Program-made: the position numbers and the translations under genes
Notes under the pieces: generated by a model
Seen by the model: only the letters and a program-made list of their open reading frames with translations
What the model was told of the DNA's origin: nothing
Database searches by the model: none
Assembly (NCBI GenBank): GCA_017609945.1
Contig: JAFCCZ010000007.1
Span: forward strand, 1-19,007
Direction of reading: 5' to 3'
DNA from: Candidatus Iainarchaeum sp.
GTDB lineage: Archaea; Iainarchaeota; Iainarchaeia; Iainarchaeales; GCA-2688035
DNA length: 19,007 bases
Part shown: in pieces, positions 1 through 5,818 of the stretch
Layout of the letters: each line of letters opens with the position of its first letter
Numbering within the stretch: the first letter of the stretch is position 1

Positions 1-115
1 TCGAAACAATTATATGTAATATTTCGAAACAATTATATGTAATATTTCGAAACAATTATATGTAATATTTCGAAACAATTATATGTAATATTTCGAAACA
101 ATTATATGTAATATA
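1..115. repeat. 23-bp tandem repeat, five copies, open at left edge
   Basis: Five head-to-tail copies with an exact period of 23 bp start at 1, 24, 47, 70 and 93. The first four are identical and the last differs only at its final base (T to A at 115). There are no unique spacers, so it is not a CRISPR array. The unit is AT-rich, each unit junction forms the 8-bp palindrome TTTCGAAA, and each unit contains the TATA-like string TTATATGTAATATT. The array begins at the first base of the window, so the true copy number is unknown. It ends 41 bp before the ATPase gene; its last copy could supply that gene's TATA element, which is inference. Confidence 0.95.
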
Positions 116-156
116 GTTATTCTTCTATTAATGAAACAAATGAACAAGGCGGTTGA

Positions 157-420
157 ATGAACTGGCACGCAATGGCCCCAAAGGAAGTTCTTAGCTCGCT
201 TAAGACTTCCGAGAAAGGCCTTTCGTGGAAGGAGGCAAAGCAGAGAATCCTGAAGTACGGGCCAAACGAGATTGCGCTAAAGAGAACAATCCACCCGCTC
301 AGAATTCTAATCTCGCAGTTTACCTCCCCCCTGGTGCTGATTCTAATCTTTGCAGCGGTGGTGAGCTATGGGGTTGATTCATTCCAGGCCAGGACCCCCA
401 CCTTATTGACTCAATTCTAA
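157..420 (+). CDS. P-type cation ATPase, N-terminal fragment (frameshifted)
   Basis: This is the first reading frame of a P2-type ATPase whose body continues in another frame. Residues 1-73 carry the N-terminal cation-ATPase domain (GLSWKEAKQRILKYGPNEI) and the first hydrophobic segment (LVLILIFAAVVSYGV). After Asp74, at about position 378, the frame drifts into a nonsense tail (QARTPTLLTQF) and stops at 418-420. In the -1 frame the expected sequence resumes at 378 as FIPGQDPHLIDSILILIIVVANG and joins the next entry. Adding one T in GATTC at 376-380 restores GVD-FIPGQD. The start is ATG, preceded by the weak Shine-Dalgarno-like GGCGG. It may be a sequencing or assembly indel, or a real recent mutation; no canonical -1 slippery heptamer is visible. 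Confidence 0.85.
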   Translation: MNWHAMAPKEVLSSLKTSEKGLSWKEAKQRILKYGPNEIALKRTIHPLRILISQFTSPLVLILIFAAVVSYGVDSFQARTPTLLTQF

Positions 421-434
421 TCCTGATAATTGTC

Positions 435-2831
435 GTGGCAAACGGCCTCTTTGGGTTCTTTCAGGAGTACAGTGCTGAGAAAAGCATTGAGGCCCTGAAA
501 AAGCTTTCCCCGGAAAAGGCAACTGTTCTGAGAAAGGGCGAGAAGGCAGTTATTGACGCGTCAGAGCTTGTCCCAGGGGACATAATCCTGCTTGCCCAGG
601 GGGACAAGGTTCCGGCCGACCTGCGCATTCTGAAGGCAAACACCCTCCGCGTTGACGAATCGCTTCTCACCGGTGAAAGTCTCCCAGTCTCAAAGGGCGC
701 CAAGATGGTTGCGGTTAGTGCGCCATTGCACGCGAAAACCAGCATGCTGTTCAAGAACACTGTTCTCTCAAGGGGGAAGGCCACAGCAGTTGTTGTTGGA
801 ACAGGCCTTAAGACAGAGCTTGGGAAGATCGCTGAAAGCATTCACCTGGTTCCGCCAAAAATGACAACCTTCCAGGTTGAGCTGGACAAACTTGGCAAAA
901 AGCTCGGGATTGGAATTTTTGTAATAATTGTCTTCATTGCCGCCGCGCAATGGCTTGCAAACGTTTCAGACCTTGTGACAATCTTCTTAACCGCTATTTC
1001 GCTGGCAGTTGCCGCGATTCCAGAGGGCCTGCCTGCCATTGTAACCCTAAGTCTTGCGTTTGGAACAAGAAAAATGCTTAAGAAAAATACCCTGGTGAGA
1101 AAGCTAAGCGTTGTTGAGAGCCTGGGAAGCATTGACACAATCTGCACCGACAAGACAGGCACCCTTACAGAAAACAGGATGACCGTGAAAAAGCTTTTTG
1201 CGAACGGCAGCGAAATAAATGTCTCAGGCCTTGGCTATGATCTAGAGGGCCAATTCACAATCGGAAAGATTCCGTTGGACGCAAAGGAAATTTCTCTGCT
1301 TTTAAGGTGCGGCCTGCTGTGCAATGACGCAGAAATTCCGTCAGACGCAGAGGACGAAACCTCGTTTGTCGGAGATCCAACAGAAATCGCTTTGATTGTT
1401 TCCGCCGAAAAGGCAGGCCTTGGCGAGCACAGGGTAAGAAGCCTTTACCCCAGAGTTGACGAGCTCCCTTTCACCAGCGAGAGCAAGCGCATGACAACAG
1501 TCCACACTTTTGAGGGAAAGACGGTTGCGTTTATGAAGGGCGCACCAGAAGTGGTGATTAGCGAGTGCACAAAAATTTACGAGAACGGCAATATTGTAAA
1601 TCTGAATGAAGGGAAAAGGCAGGAAATTTTGGCGGTAAACAAAAAGTTTGCAGGAAAGGCACTGAGGGTTCTTGGCTTTGCGTTCAAGAACGTGAAAAAG
1701 GGCTACCCCCGAAAGTCTCTTGAAAGGGAAATGGTTTTTTTGGGCCTGCAGGCAATGATTGACCCGCCCCGAAAAGAGGTAAAGGAAAGCATTTCGCTCT
1801 GCAGGCAGGCCGGAATAAGGGTTGTGATGCTCACAGGCGACAATTTGGATACTGCAAAGGCGATTGCCCAGGAAATTAGAATTGGGGAGAGGGCAATACT
1901 TGGCTCAGAGATTGAGTCAATGGACGATTTTAAGATAAGGCAGGTTGTTGAGGAAACAGATGTTTTCGCAAGGGTCTCCCCTGTTCACAAGCAAAGGGTT
2001 CTTGCTGCCCTAAAGGACAACGGCCACATTGTTGCAATGACCGGGGACGGGGTAAACGATGCCCCTGCCCTGAAAAGCGCGGACGTTGGAATTGCAATGG
2101 GAATCCGCGGAACAGACGTTGCACGCGAAACATCTGACATGATCCTGTTGGACGACGACTTCAAGACAATTCAGGAGGCAATTGGGGAGGGCAGAACAAT
2201 CTTCACAAACATCAGGAAATTTGTGATGTACCTCTTAACAAGCAATTTTGCAGAGGTCTTTGTCGTTTTCTTTGTAAGCCTTGCCGGGTACCTCCCAATT
2301 ACCGCAGTGCAGCTTCTCTGGATTAACCTTATGACAGACGGCTTTCCAGCTCTTGCTCTCGGCGTTGACCCGGCAGTTCCCGGAGTTATGAAGGAAAAGC
2401 CCCGTCCCAAGGGAGAGGGCGTAATAAACAGGCGCCTTGCATACTTTGTTCTGGGAATCGGGTCGCTTTCAACAATTTTGCTTGTTGCAATCTTCTTTAT
2501 TTCACTAAGGCAGGGTGGAATCGTTCTCGCGCAAACAATGGTTTTTACAGCGCTCATCCTCTTTGAGTTCATTAAGATTGCAGTGATAAGGGGTCAGGAA
2601 AAACTTGGATTTTTCTCAAACAAATGGCTTATTGCAGCAATAGCGTTCTCCCTGCTGCTGCAATTTATCGTGCTGACCCCGGCGGTTGCACCCTTCTTTG
2701 GGGTTACAACAATGGCCGAGATTCCGCTCCTGCTCTGGGGCACACTGCTTGCCTTTATAGTAATTGGCTGGCTTGCCGCAAACGTGATAGCAAAATACAT
2801 TGCGGCAATAACCCCAAACGCAGCTGAGTAG
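435..2831 (+). CDS. P2A-type cation (Ca2+-like) transporting ATPase, main body
   Basis: This is the body of a P-type ATPase that pumps cations across the cytoplasmic membrane with ATP. Real coding in this frame extends upstream to about 378; GTG 435 is only the first in-frame start codon. In this reading I see the actuator motif LTGES near residues 78-82, the TM4 ion-binding motif PEGLP at about 196-200, the phosphorylation loop CTDKTGTLTEN with catalytic Asp239, the hinge TGDGVNDAPALKSADVG from 536, and NLMTD at about 631-635 in TM6. PEGLP plus NxMTD is the pattern of Ca2+-ATPases (P2A). The C terminus is hydrophobic with several membrane spans. Joined to the fragment at 157-420 the protein would be about 890 residues, normal for the family. 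All catalytic motifs are intact, which argues against an old pseudogene. Ion specificity (Ca2+ rather than Mn2+ or other) is inferred. Confidence 0.93.
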   Translation: MANGLFGFFQEYSAEKSIEALKKLSPEKATVLRKGEKAVIDASELVPGDIILLAQGDKVPADLRILKANTLRVDESLLTGESLPVSKGAKMVAVSAPLHAKTSMLFKNTVLSRGKATAVVVGTGLKTELGKIAESIHLVPPKMTTFQVELDKLGKKLGIGIFVIIVFIAAAQWLANVSDLVTIFLTAISLAVAAIPEGLPAIVTLSLAFGTRKMLKKNTLVRKLSVVESLGSIDTICTDKTGTLTENRMTVKKLFANGSEINVSGLGYDLEGQFTIGKIPLDAKEISLLLRCGLLCNDAEIPSDAEDETSFVGDPTEIALIVSAEKAGLGEHRVRSLYPRVDELPFTSESKRMTTVHTFEGKTVAFMKGAPEVVISECTKIYENGNIVNLNEGKRQEILAVNKKFAGKALRVLGFAFKNVKKGYPRKSLEREMVFLGLQAMIDPPRKEVKESISLCRQAGIRVVMLTGDNLDTAKAIAQEIRIGERAILGSEIESMDDFKIRQVVEETDVFARVSPVHKQRVLAALKDNGHIVAMTGDGVNDAPALKSADVGIAMGIRGTDVARETSDMILLDDDFKTIQEAIGEGRTIFTNIRKFVMYLLTSNFAEVFVVFFVSLAGYLPITAVQLLWINLMTDGFPALALGVDPAVPGVMKEKPRPKGEGVINRRLAYFVLGIGSLSTILLVAIFFISLRQGGIVLAQTMVFTALILFEFIKIAVIRGQEKLGFFSNKWLIAAIAFSLLLQFIVLTPAVAPFFGVTTMAEIPLLLWGTLLAFIVIGWLAANVIAKYIAAITPNAAE

Positions 2832-2873
2832 ATTAAAAACTAATATTAACAAGTTTGCACTTAGTTCTTTGAA

Positions 2874-3902
2874 ATGCAGGCAAAAAACGCTATCCTGGTT
2901 GCAGCAGCCTTGCTACTGTTCTTTTTCAGTGCAAACGCCCTGTGGTGCGGTGCAGGCGACAGGGGCGGAAAGCTTCTGGAGTTTACAGTCAACTGTTTTG
3001 GCAAGGGCGAAATAATACTAACCTGCTCTGACGGGTCAGACCGCGGCCAGTGCTTTAGGCGGCAGAGCTGTGATGTTGGGGACTGCAATGTTGGAACAAG
3101 CGGCCTTTACTTAAACAATGCCTGCAGGGCAAATTGTGTGGACGAAAACACAACATATGTTTCAATTGTCTGCGAGCCAATTCCACTAACTGAACCGGCG
3201 ATAAACCTTTCCTACGAAAGCTATACCGGCTACCTGGGCCAGGAGTTCACGATTGAGGGCTTTGCCGGCGATGCCCAGCGAATTAAGGACATTTACTTTG
3301 AGGAAGTTGAGGGCTGCGACATAAACCACACCCCGCAGGATTTTAACACAATGTCGGCCTCCGTAAAAGCGGCTTTCACCTGCAGCCGGCTTTTCTCCGA
3401 CGTGGAGATAACCCTTGTTGCAAAGGACTACTGCAATGCAGTTTCAACAGAGACCGCGCTTCTATCTGTTGAAGAGTACTGTCCCAGAGAGTGTACTCCA
3501 GTAAAATATCCCCAGTGCACTGACGGAGTGCTCTCCGAATGTAGCGAGGTGAGGGACTGCGCGTTTCTGGAGGAAACAGTTTGCGAGTTTGGGTGTGAGG
3601 GAAACGCATGCTGTGTTCCAAGTTCGTGCCAGGAACTTGGATTTGAGTGCGGCCCCGCCACAGGAAGCTGTGACGAAAACGTTTCCTGCGGAGAATGCCC
3701 AAACAATGGGAACTGCACCAACAACAAGTGCCCGCAGCCGCAAACAGACCAAAACCAGCTCCAGCCCACAGGCCAGCTTCCGGCCCAAACCACAGCCGGC
3801 GGATTTGATTTATCCGGAGCAATATTCTATGGCCCAATAGTGGCCGTAATAATAGTAATTCTTTTTATTATTGTAAAGGTTCTCCGGCGGGGAGAAGAAT
3901 AA
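2874..3902 (+). CDS. Cysteine-rich secreted protein with C-terminal membrane anchor
   Basis: I do not recognise a family. The 342-residue protein begins with a signal peptide (short start, hydrophobic LVAAALLLFFFSANA to about residue 22) and ends with a membrane helix at about 319-337 followed by the basic tail KVLRRGEE. The ectodomain holds 28 cysteines, most densely between about residues 200 and 285, in CxxxC and CC patterns suggesting several disulfides. A Gln/Pro/Thr-rich stretch before the anchor looks like a stalk. A central section from about 105 to 190 is poorer in cysteine and may be an Ig-like beta domain. It is probably anchored in the membrane facing outside. It starts 42 bp after the ATPase stop, with an AT-rich stretch at 2832-2850 that could hold its own TATA box. 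Confidence 0.85.
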   Translation: MQAKNAILVAAALLLFFFSANALWCGAGDRGGKLLEFTVNCFGKGEIILTCSDGSDRGQCFRRQSCDVGDCNVGTSGLYLNNACRANCVDENTTYVSIVCEPIPLTEPAINLSYESYTGYLGQEFTIEGFAGDAQRIKDIYFEEVEGCDINHTPQDFNTMSASVKAAFTCSRLFSDVEITLVAKDYCNAVSTETALLSVEEYCPRECTPVKYPQCTDGVLSECSEVRDCAFLEETVCEFGCEGNACCVPSSCQELGFECGPATGSCDENVSCGECPNNGNCTNNKCPQPQTDQNQLQPTGQLPAQTTAGGFDLSGAIFYGPIVAVIIVILFIIVKVLRRGEE

Positions 3903-3921
3903 AGTTGCTGATTTTTTTTGC

Positions 3922-3963
3922 GAACTTTTTGGAAGCGAGCTTGCGAGTGCTCCGAAAAAGTTC
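3922..3963. terminator. Stem-loop between the surface-protein gene and the tRNA-derived repeat
   Basis: The arms GAACTTTTTGGAAGC (3922-3936) and GCTCCGAAAAAGTTC (3949-3963) pair with two mismatches around a 12-base loop. It lies 20 bp after the stop of the surface-protein gene, behind a run of eight T. On the minus strand it directly follows the displaced tRNA 3' end, so it could be the original trailer or terminator of the tRNA gene before the island inserted. A terminator role is inferred. Confidence 0.5.
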
Positions 3964-3964
3964 T

Positions 3965-3986
3965 TAGCTCCGGAGAGATTCGAACT
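3965..3986 (-). repeat. Displaced tRNA-Gln 3'-end copy (att-like repeat)
   Basis: The exact 17-mer CCGGAGAGATTCGAACT (3970-3986) matches 4896-4912 in the tRNA gene, and the match extends to 22 bp with one mismatch (T3969 for C4895). That mismatch changes an acceptor-stem base, so this copy could not form a normal acceptor stem with the tRNA 5' half. There is no tRNA body next to it. Confidence 0.8.
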
Positions 3987-4044
3987 GTTTATTACCTATT
4001 GTTTTTTTATAGTTCTTTGGGTATAATTATTTTAGGTGTTTTTT

Positions 4045-4185
4045 GTGGCTGAAACCGTTACAATTCCAAAAGATGAATATAATGCCCTCAAGCAAAAGGC
4101 AAGTTTCGCTGACGATGTTCTGCTTCAGCTTGAAGCAAGTTTGAATGATTCCGAAGCAGGAAAAGTAAAGCCAGCAGAACACTAA
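4045..4185 (+). CDS. Small orphan antitoxin-like protein (46 aa)
   Basis: A GTG-started frame of 46 residues has a good Shine-Dalgarno AGGTG at 4034-4038 (6-base spacing) and a TATA-like TTTTTATAG near 4004-4012. The start AETVTIPKDEYNALKQKA and the following short acidic helix (DDVLLQLEASLND) resemble the small archaeal antitoxin-like proteins whose N terminus reads TVTIPKxEYxxLK and which usually precede a toxin gene. Here no toxin follows on the same strand; the next gene is the RelE-like toxin transcribed toward it. It may be an orphan antitoxin, a remnant of a second module, or a helper of the neighbouring pair. The family link is from memory of the sequence pattern, not from a search. 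Confidence 0.65.
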   Translation: MAETVTIPKDEYNALKQKASFADDVLLQLEASLNDSEAGKVKPAEH

Positions 4186-4234
4186 CTCTCTTCCACTATT
4201 TTTCTATACCGCATTATTTTGTGATAACTTATAT

Positions 4235-4516
4235 TTATTGTTTATACATATCGTCGTGATGCCCAAATTTATCAAATAGAATGAAATTTTTTTCTTTGAA
4301 TACTTTGAAAAAGAGCACAAAGCTTTTTGCGATGTGGACTCTTTTGTATTCTTTTTTGTCATATCTTAGATTCTTATAGAATTCAATTGTGTTTTTGTCT
4401 CTTGAAACTATTTCTTCAACTTTTTTAATTATAGCTTCGTATATTTTTTTGTCTCTTTTGAACAACTTGCTCAGAGTTTCCTCTAACTCGTCGCTGAAGT
4501 CATATCTAAAGGGCAC
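4235..4516 (-). CDS. RelE/ParE-superfamily toxin
   Basis: This 93-residue basic protein is the likely toxin of a type II toxin-antitoxin pair. Its N-terminal helical part (FSDELEETLSKLFKRDKK) and the C-terminal strands ending FDKFGHHDDMYKQ match the archaeal RelE/YoeB-like pattern, where the last residues include histidines and a tyrosine typical of ribosome-dependent mRNA interferases. The start is GTG at 4516, immediately after the antitoxin's TAA at 4517-4519 with no base between, so the two are translationally coupled and the antitoxin comes first, the usual order. Length fits RelE toxins (about 85-100 aa). Whether it cleaves mRNA or acts on gyrase as ParE does cannot be told from sequence alone. 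Confidence 0.85.
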   Translation of the reverse strand: MPFRYDFSDELEETLSKLFKRDKKIYEAIIKKVEEIVSRDKNTIEFYKNLRYDKKEYKRVHIAKSFVLFFKVFKEKNFILFDKFGHHDDMYKQ

Positions 4517-4780
4517 TTACTTCGCCTCAATTATCTTCCTCAAATCTTTGGTGCTTCTGCTTCTGAAACCGTGTTTTTTGATGTGCCTGTCACAAGATGC
4601 GATCACTTCTCTGATGACTTCTTCCCTGACCTCTGGTTCCACAAAATCCTCACCATACATCGCGGCAAACTTGTCTAAGGCATCTCCTTTGTCTCTTAAA
4701 CCGTATTTTTCTTTTACAACTCCAAGAACTCTGCTAGTGTAGTCTTTCACTTTCAGATTCACGGTAACTTCTTTACCCAT
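4517..4780 (-). CDS. Antitoxin, DUF2683-like, partner of the RelE-like toxin
   Basis: This 87-residue protein opens with a short beta strand (KEVTVNLKVKDY) and a helix (RVLGVVKEKYGLRDKGDALDKF), a pattern of small DNA-binding antitoxins resembling archaeal DUF2683 proteins and possibly a ribbon-helix-helix fold. The C-terminal half is charged and helical, suited to wrapping the toxin. ATG at 4780 is preceded by AGGTGAT (4792-4786) at 5-base spacing. It lies directly upstream of the toxin in one operon. A perfect inverted repeat overlapping the promoter suggests that the protein represses its own transcription. The fold assignment is from motif resemblance. Confidence 0.8.
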   Translation of the reverse strand: MGKEVTVNLKVKDYTSRVLGVVKEKYGLRDKGDALDKFAAMYGEDFVEPEVREEVIREVIASCDRHIKKHGFRSRSTKDLRKIIEAK

Positions 4781-4785
4781 ATAAT

Positions 4786-4822
4786 ATCACCTAATATAAC
4801 ATTAGTTGAACTAATTTATAAC
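4786..4822 (-). promoter_or_regulatory. Promoter, operator and ribosome-binding site of the toxin-antitoxin operon
   Basis: On the minus strand, TTATAAAT (4821-4814) is a good archaeal TATA box. It is followed by the perfect inverted repeat ATTAGTT-G-AACTAAT (4801-4815), with 7-bp arms and one central base, then the Shine-Dalgarno AGGTGAT (4792-4786) and ATG 4780. Transcription should begin near 4793, so the palindrome lies between TATA box and start site, where a bound antitoxin would block RNA polymerase recruitment. Confidence 0.7.
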
Positions 4823-4869
4823 CTTTCCGTCTAGCGTGCCTTCCTATGAAAAATTCTTGCCTTTTGAAA

Positions 4870-4897
4870 GGGGCTATACCCCCTGAGAGATAGCCCC
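4870..4897. other. Inverted repeat sharing the tRNA acceptor 3' strand
   Basis: GGGGCTAT (4870-4877) and ATAGCCCC (4890-4897) are perfect 8-bp inverted arms around a 12-base loop. The second arm overlaps the 3' acceptor strand and discriminator of tRNA-Gln, so the precursor's trailer could fold back onto the acceptor strand. It may mark the tRNA trailer or termination region, or belong to the island's attachment site. Confidence 0.55.
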
Positions 4898-4980
4898 GGA
4901 GAGATTCGAACTCTCGTCATGAGATTTCTCCACTTTGAAGCGCCAGAGTCTCATATCCTTGGCCACTAGACGACGGGGCT
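4891..4980 (-). tRNA. tRNA-Gln (CTG) with a 17-nt intron
   Basis: The minus-strand transcript folds into a complete cloverleaf. The acceptor is AGCCCCG/CGGGGCT with A1-T72 as in archaeal tRNA-Gln; the D stem is GTC/GAT, the anticodon stem TGAGA/TCTCA, and the T stem GAGAG/CTCTC with loop TTCGAAT. The discriminator is A73 and CCA is not encoded. Removing a 17-nt intron between positions 37 and 38 leaves the loop CT-CTG-G-A with anticodon CTG (4944-4946), giving a mature length of 73 nt. A TATA-like element (minus TTTTTTATT, 5007-5015) lies about 27-35 bases upstream of A1. Confidence 0.93.
4926..4942 (-). other. tRNA intron with canonical bulge-helix-bulge
   Basis: The intron CGCTTCAAAGTGGAGAA sits at 37/38. 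The exon CTCT pairs with the intron GGAG as the 4-bp central helix, flanked by the 3-base bulges GGC (cut GG^C) and AAA (cut AA^A). An intron hairpin GCT/AGT with a TCAA loop completes the motif cut by archaeal tRNA splicing endonuclease. Confidence 0.85.
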
Positions 4981-5021
4981 GTGTTAAGAATTATGCTGCA
5001 GGAAGGAATAAAAAAGTGACT

Positions 5022-5717
5022 CTATTTCCCAAACCTTCGCTCCCTTGCGCCAAATTCCTGGACCGCGTCTCCCAGGTCCTGTTCCTGGAACTCCGGCCAG
5101 AACTTTGGCGAGAAGTAGAGTTCGCTGTAGGCGCTCTGGTATGTTAGGAAGCCCGACAGCCTCTGTGTTCCGGAGGTTCTCACTATTAGGTCAGGCTGCG
5201 CCGGGCTGTAGAGGTAATTTGAGAAGCTTGTCTCGTCAAGGTCTTCAAGGCTTGCCTCCCCGCTCTTGTACTGTTCTGCAAACTTTTTGGCTGCGTCAAC
5301 TATTTCCGCCCGGCCGTTGTATCCAAGCGCAAGGTTAATCTGCTTTTTCTCAAAGTCCGCTGTAAGCTCTTCCGCCTCGCCAATCTTTTGCCTGATCTTT
5401 TTGGGCAGGGAGCCAAGGCGCCCCAAAAACTTCAGCCTAATGCCCTGCTCTTCAAACACCCTGCTTTTCTTTACGGTATCAAGCTCTTTTTCAAACAGTT
5501 TGAGCAAAACCCTCAGTTCAAGCTTGCCCCTTGCAAGGTTTTCAAGCGAGAGCGTGTAAAAGGTGCCGGCCTTTATTTGGGGGTAGGCCTTCAGCCAGTC
5601 AATTACCTCCCAGGCCTTTCGCGTTCCAAGCTGGTAAGACTTGGCGTAATTTATTCCAACCTTTCTAGCGTATCGCCTGTTGCCGTCCGGAATAAAGGCA
5701 ATAGAATTAAGAGACAT
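5022..5717 (-). CDS. uppS: cis-prenyltransferase (undecaprenyl/dolichyl diphosphate synthase family)
   Basis: The protein condenses isopentenyl diphosphate units in Z configuration to make the polyprenyl carrier lipid used in glycan assembly and protein glycosylation. Family motifs are in order: AFIPDGNRRYA with catalytic Asp11, TLSLENLARG at 55-64 (the SxEN region), GYNGRAEIV at 132-140, and the diphosphate-binding RTSGTQRLSGFL at 180-191 with the Glu of YSELYF close behind. The C terminus ends in RERRFGK. At 231 residues it has the normal catalytic length. ATG 5717 is preceded by GTGGTG at 7-base spacing. It is transcribed away from the DUF192/CYTH run, from a palindromic TATA region that may serve both directions. 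Chain length of the product cannot be read from the sequence. Confidence 0.93.
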   Translation of the reverse strand: MSLNSIAFIPDGNRRYARKVGINYAKSYQLGTRKAWEVIDWLKAYPQIKAGTFYTLSLENLARGKLELRVLLKLFEKELDTVKKSRVFEEQGIRLKFLGRLGSLPKKIRQKIGEAEELTADFEKKQINLALGYNGRAEIVDAAKKFAEQYKSGEASLEDLDETSFSNYLYSPAQPDLIVRTSGTQRLSGFLTYQSAYSELYFSPKFWPEFQEQDLGDAVQEFGARERRFGK

Positions 5718-5767
5718 CCAATAGCACCACTTTTCTGCCTGTTTTTAGAATTTTAAAGTCGCAAGGG

Positions 5768-5777
5768 TATTTAAATA
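5768..5777. promoter_or_regulatory. Palindromic TATA box between divergent transcripts
   Basis: TATTTAAATA is a perfect 10-bp palindrome and a good archaeal TATA box on both strands. Rightward it predicts a start near 5798, just before GGTGG (5805-5809) and TTG 5819. Leftward it predicts a start near 5747, 30 bases before the prenyltransferase ATG. A second minus-strand candidate, TTTAAAAT near 5748-5755, exists. Confidence 0.5.
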
Positions 5778-5818
5778 TTATTAGTACATTCTTCGAGAGA
5801 AGCCGGTGGCAGCTTACT

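Larger units (their letters stand above)
3965..4912 (-). mobile_element. Putative tRNA-Gln-integrated mini-island carrying toxin-antitoxin genes
   Basis: The segment is bounded by direct repeats: 4891-4912 is the 3' end of the intact tRNA-Gln gene and 3965-3986 is a second copy in the same orientation, identical over 22 bp except one base. The copy covers exactly the T-loop, 3' T-stem, acceptor strand and discriminator, the usual crossover site of tyrosine recombinases. The geometry fits: intact tRNA, then cargo, then displaced original tRNA end. The cargo is AT-rich (sampled lines about 25-37% GC against about 50% in neighbours) and holds a RelE-like toxin, its antitoxin and an orphan antitoxin-like gene. 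No integrase is present, so it would be a remnant, a deletion derivative or an element mobilised in trans. Integration is inferred from the repeats. Confidence 0.6.

Noticed and set aside
1..115. CRISPR array
   Set aside because: The 23-bp units are directly adjacent with no unique spacers.
360..420. Programmed -1 ribosomal frameshift
   Set aside because: No X XXY YYZ slippery heptamer lies at the junction and P-type ATPases are not known to use one; an indel is simpler.
4891..4980. tRNA-Glu reading of the tRNA gene
   Set aside because: A TTC string occurs only in the intron and T loop; the loop left after bulge-helix-bulge splicing gives CTG, and A1-T72 suits Gln.
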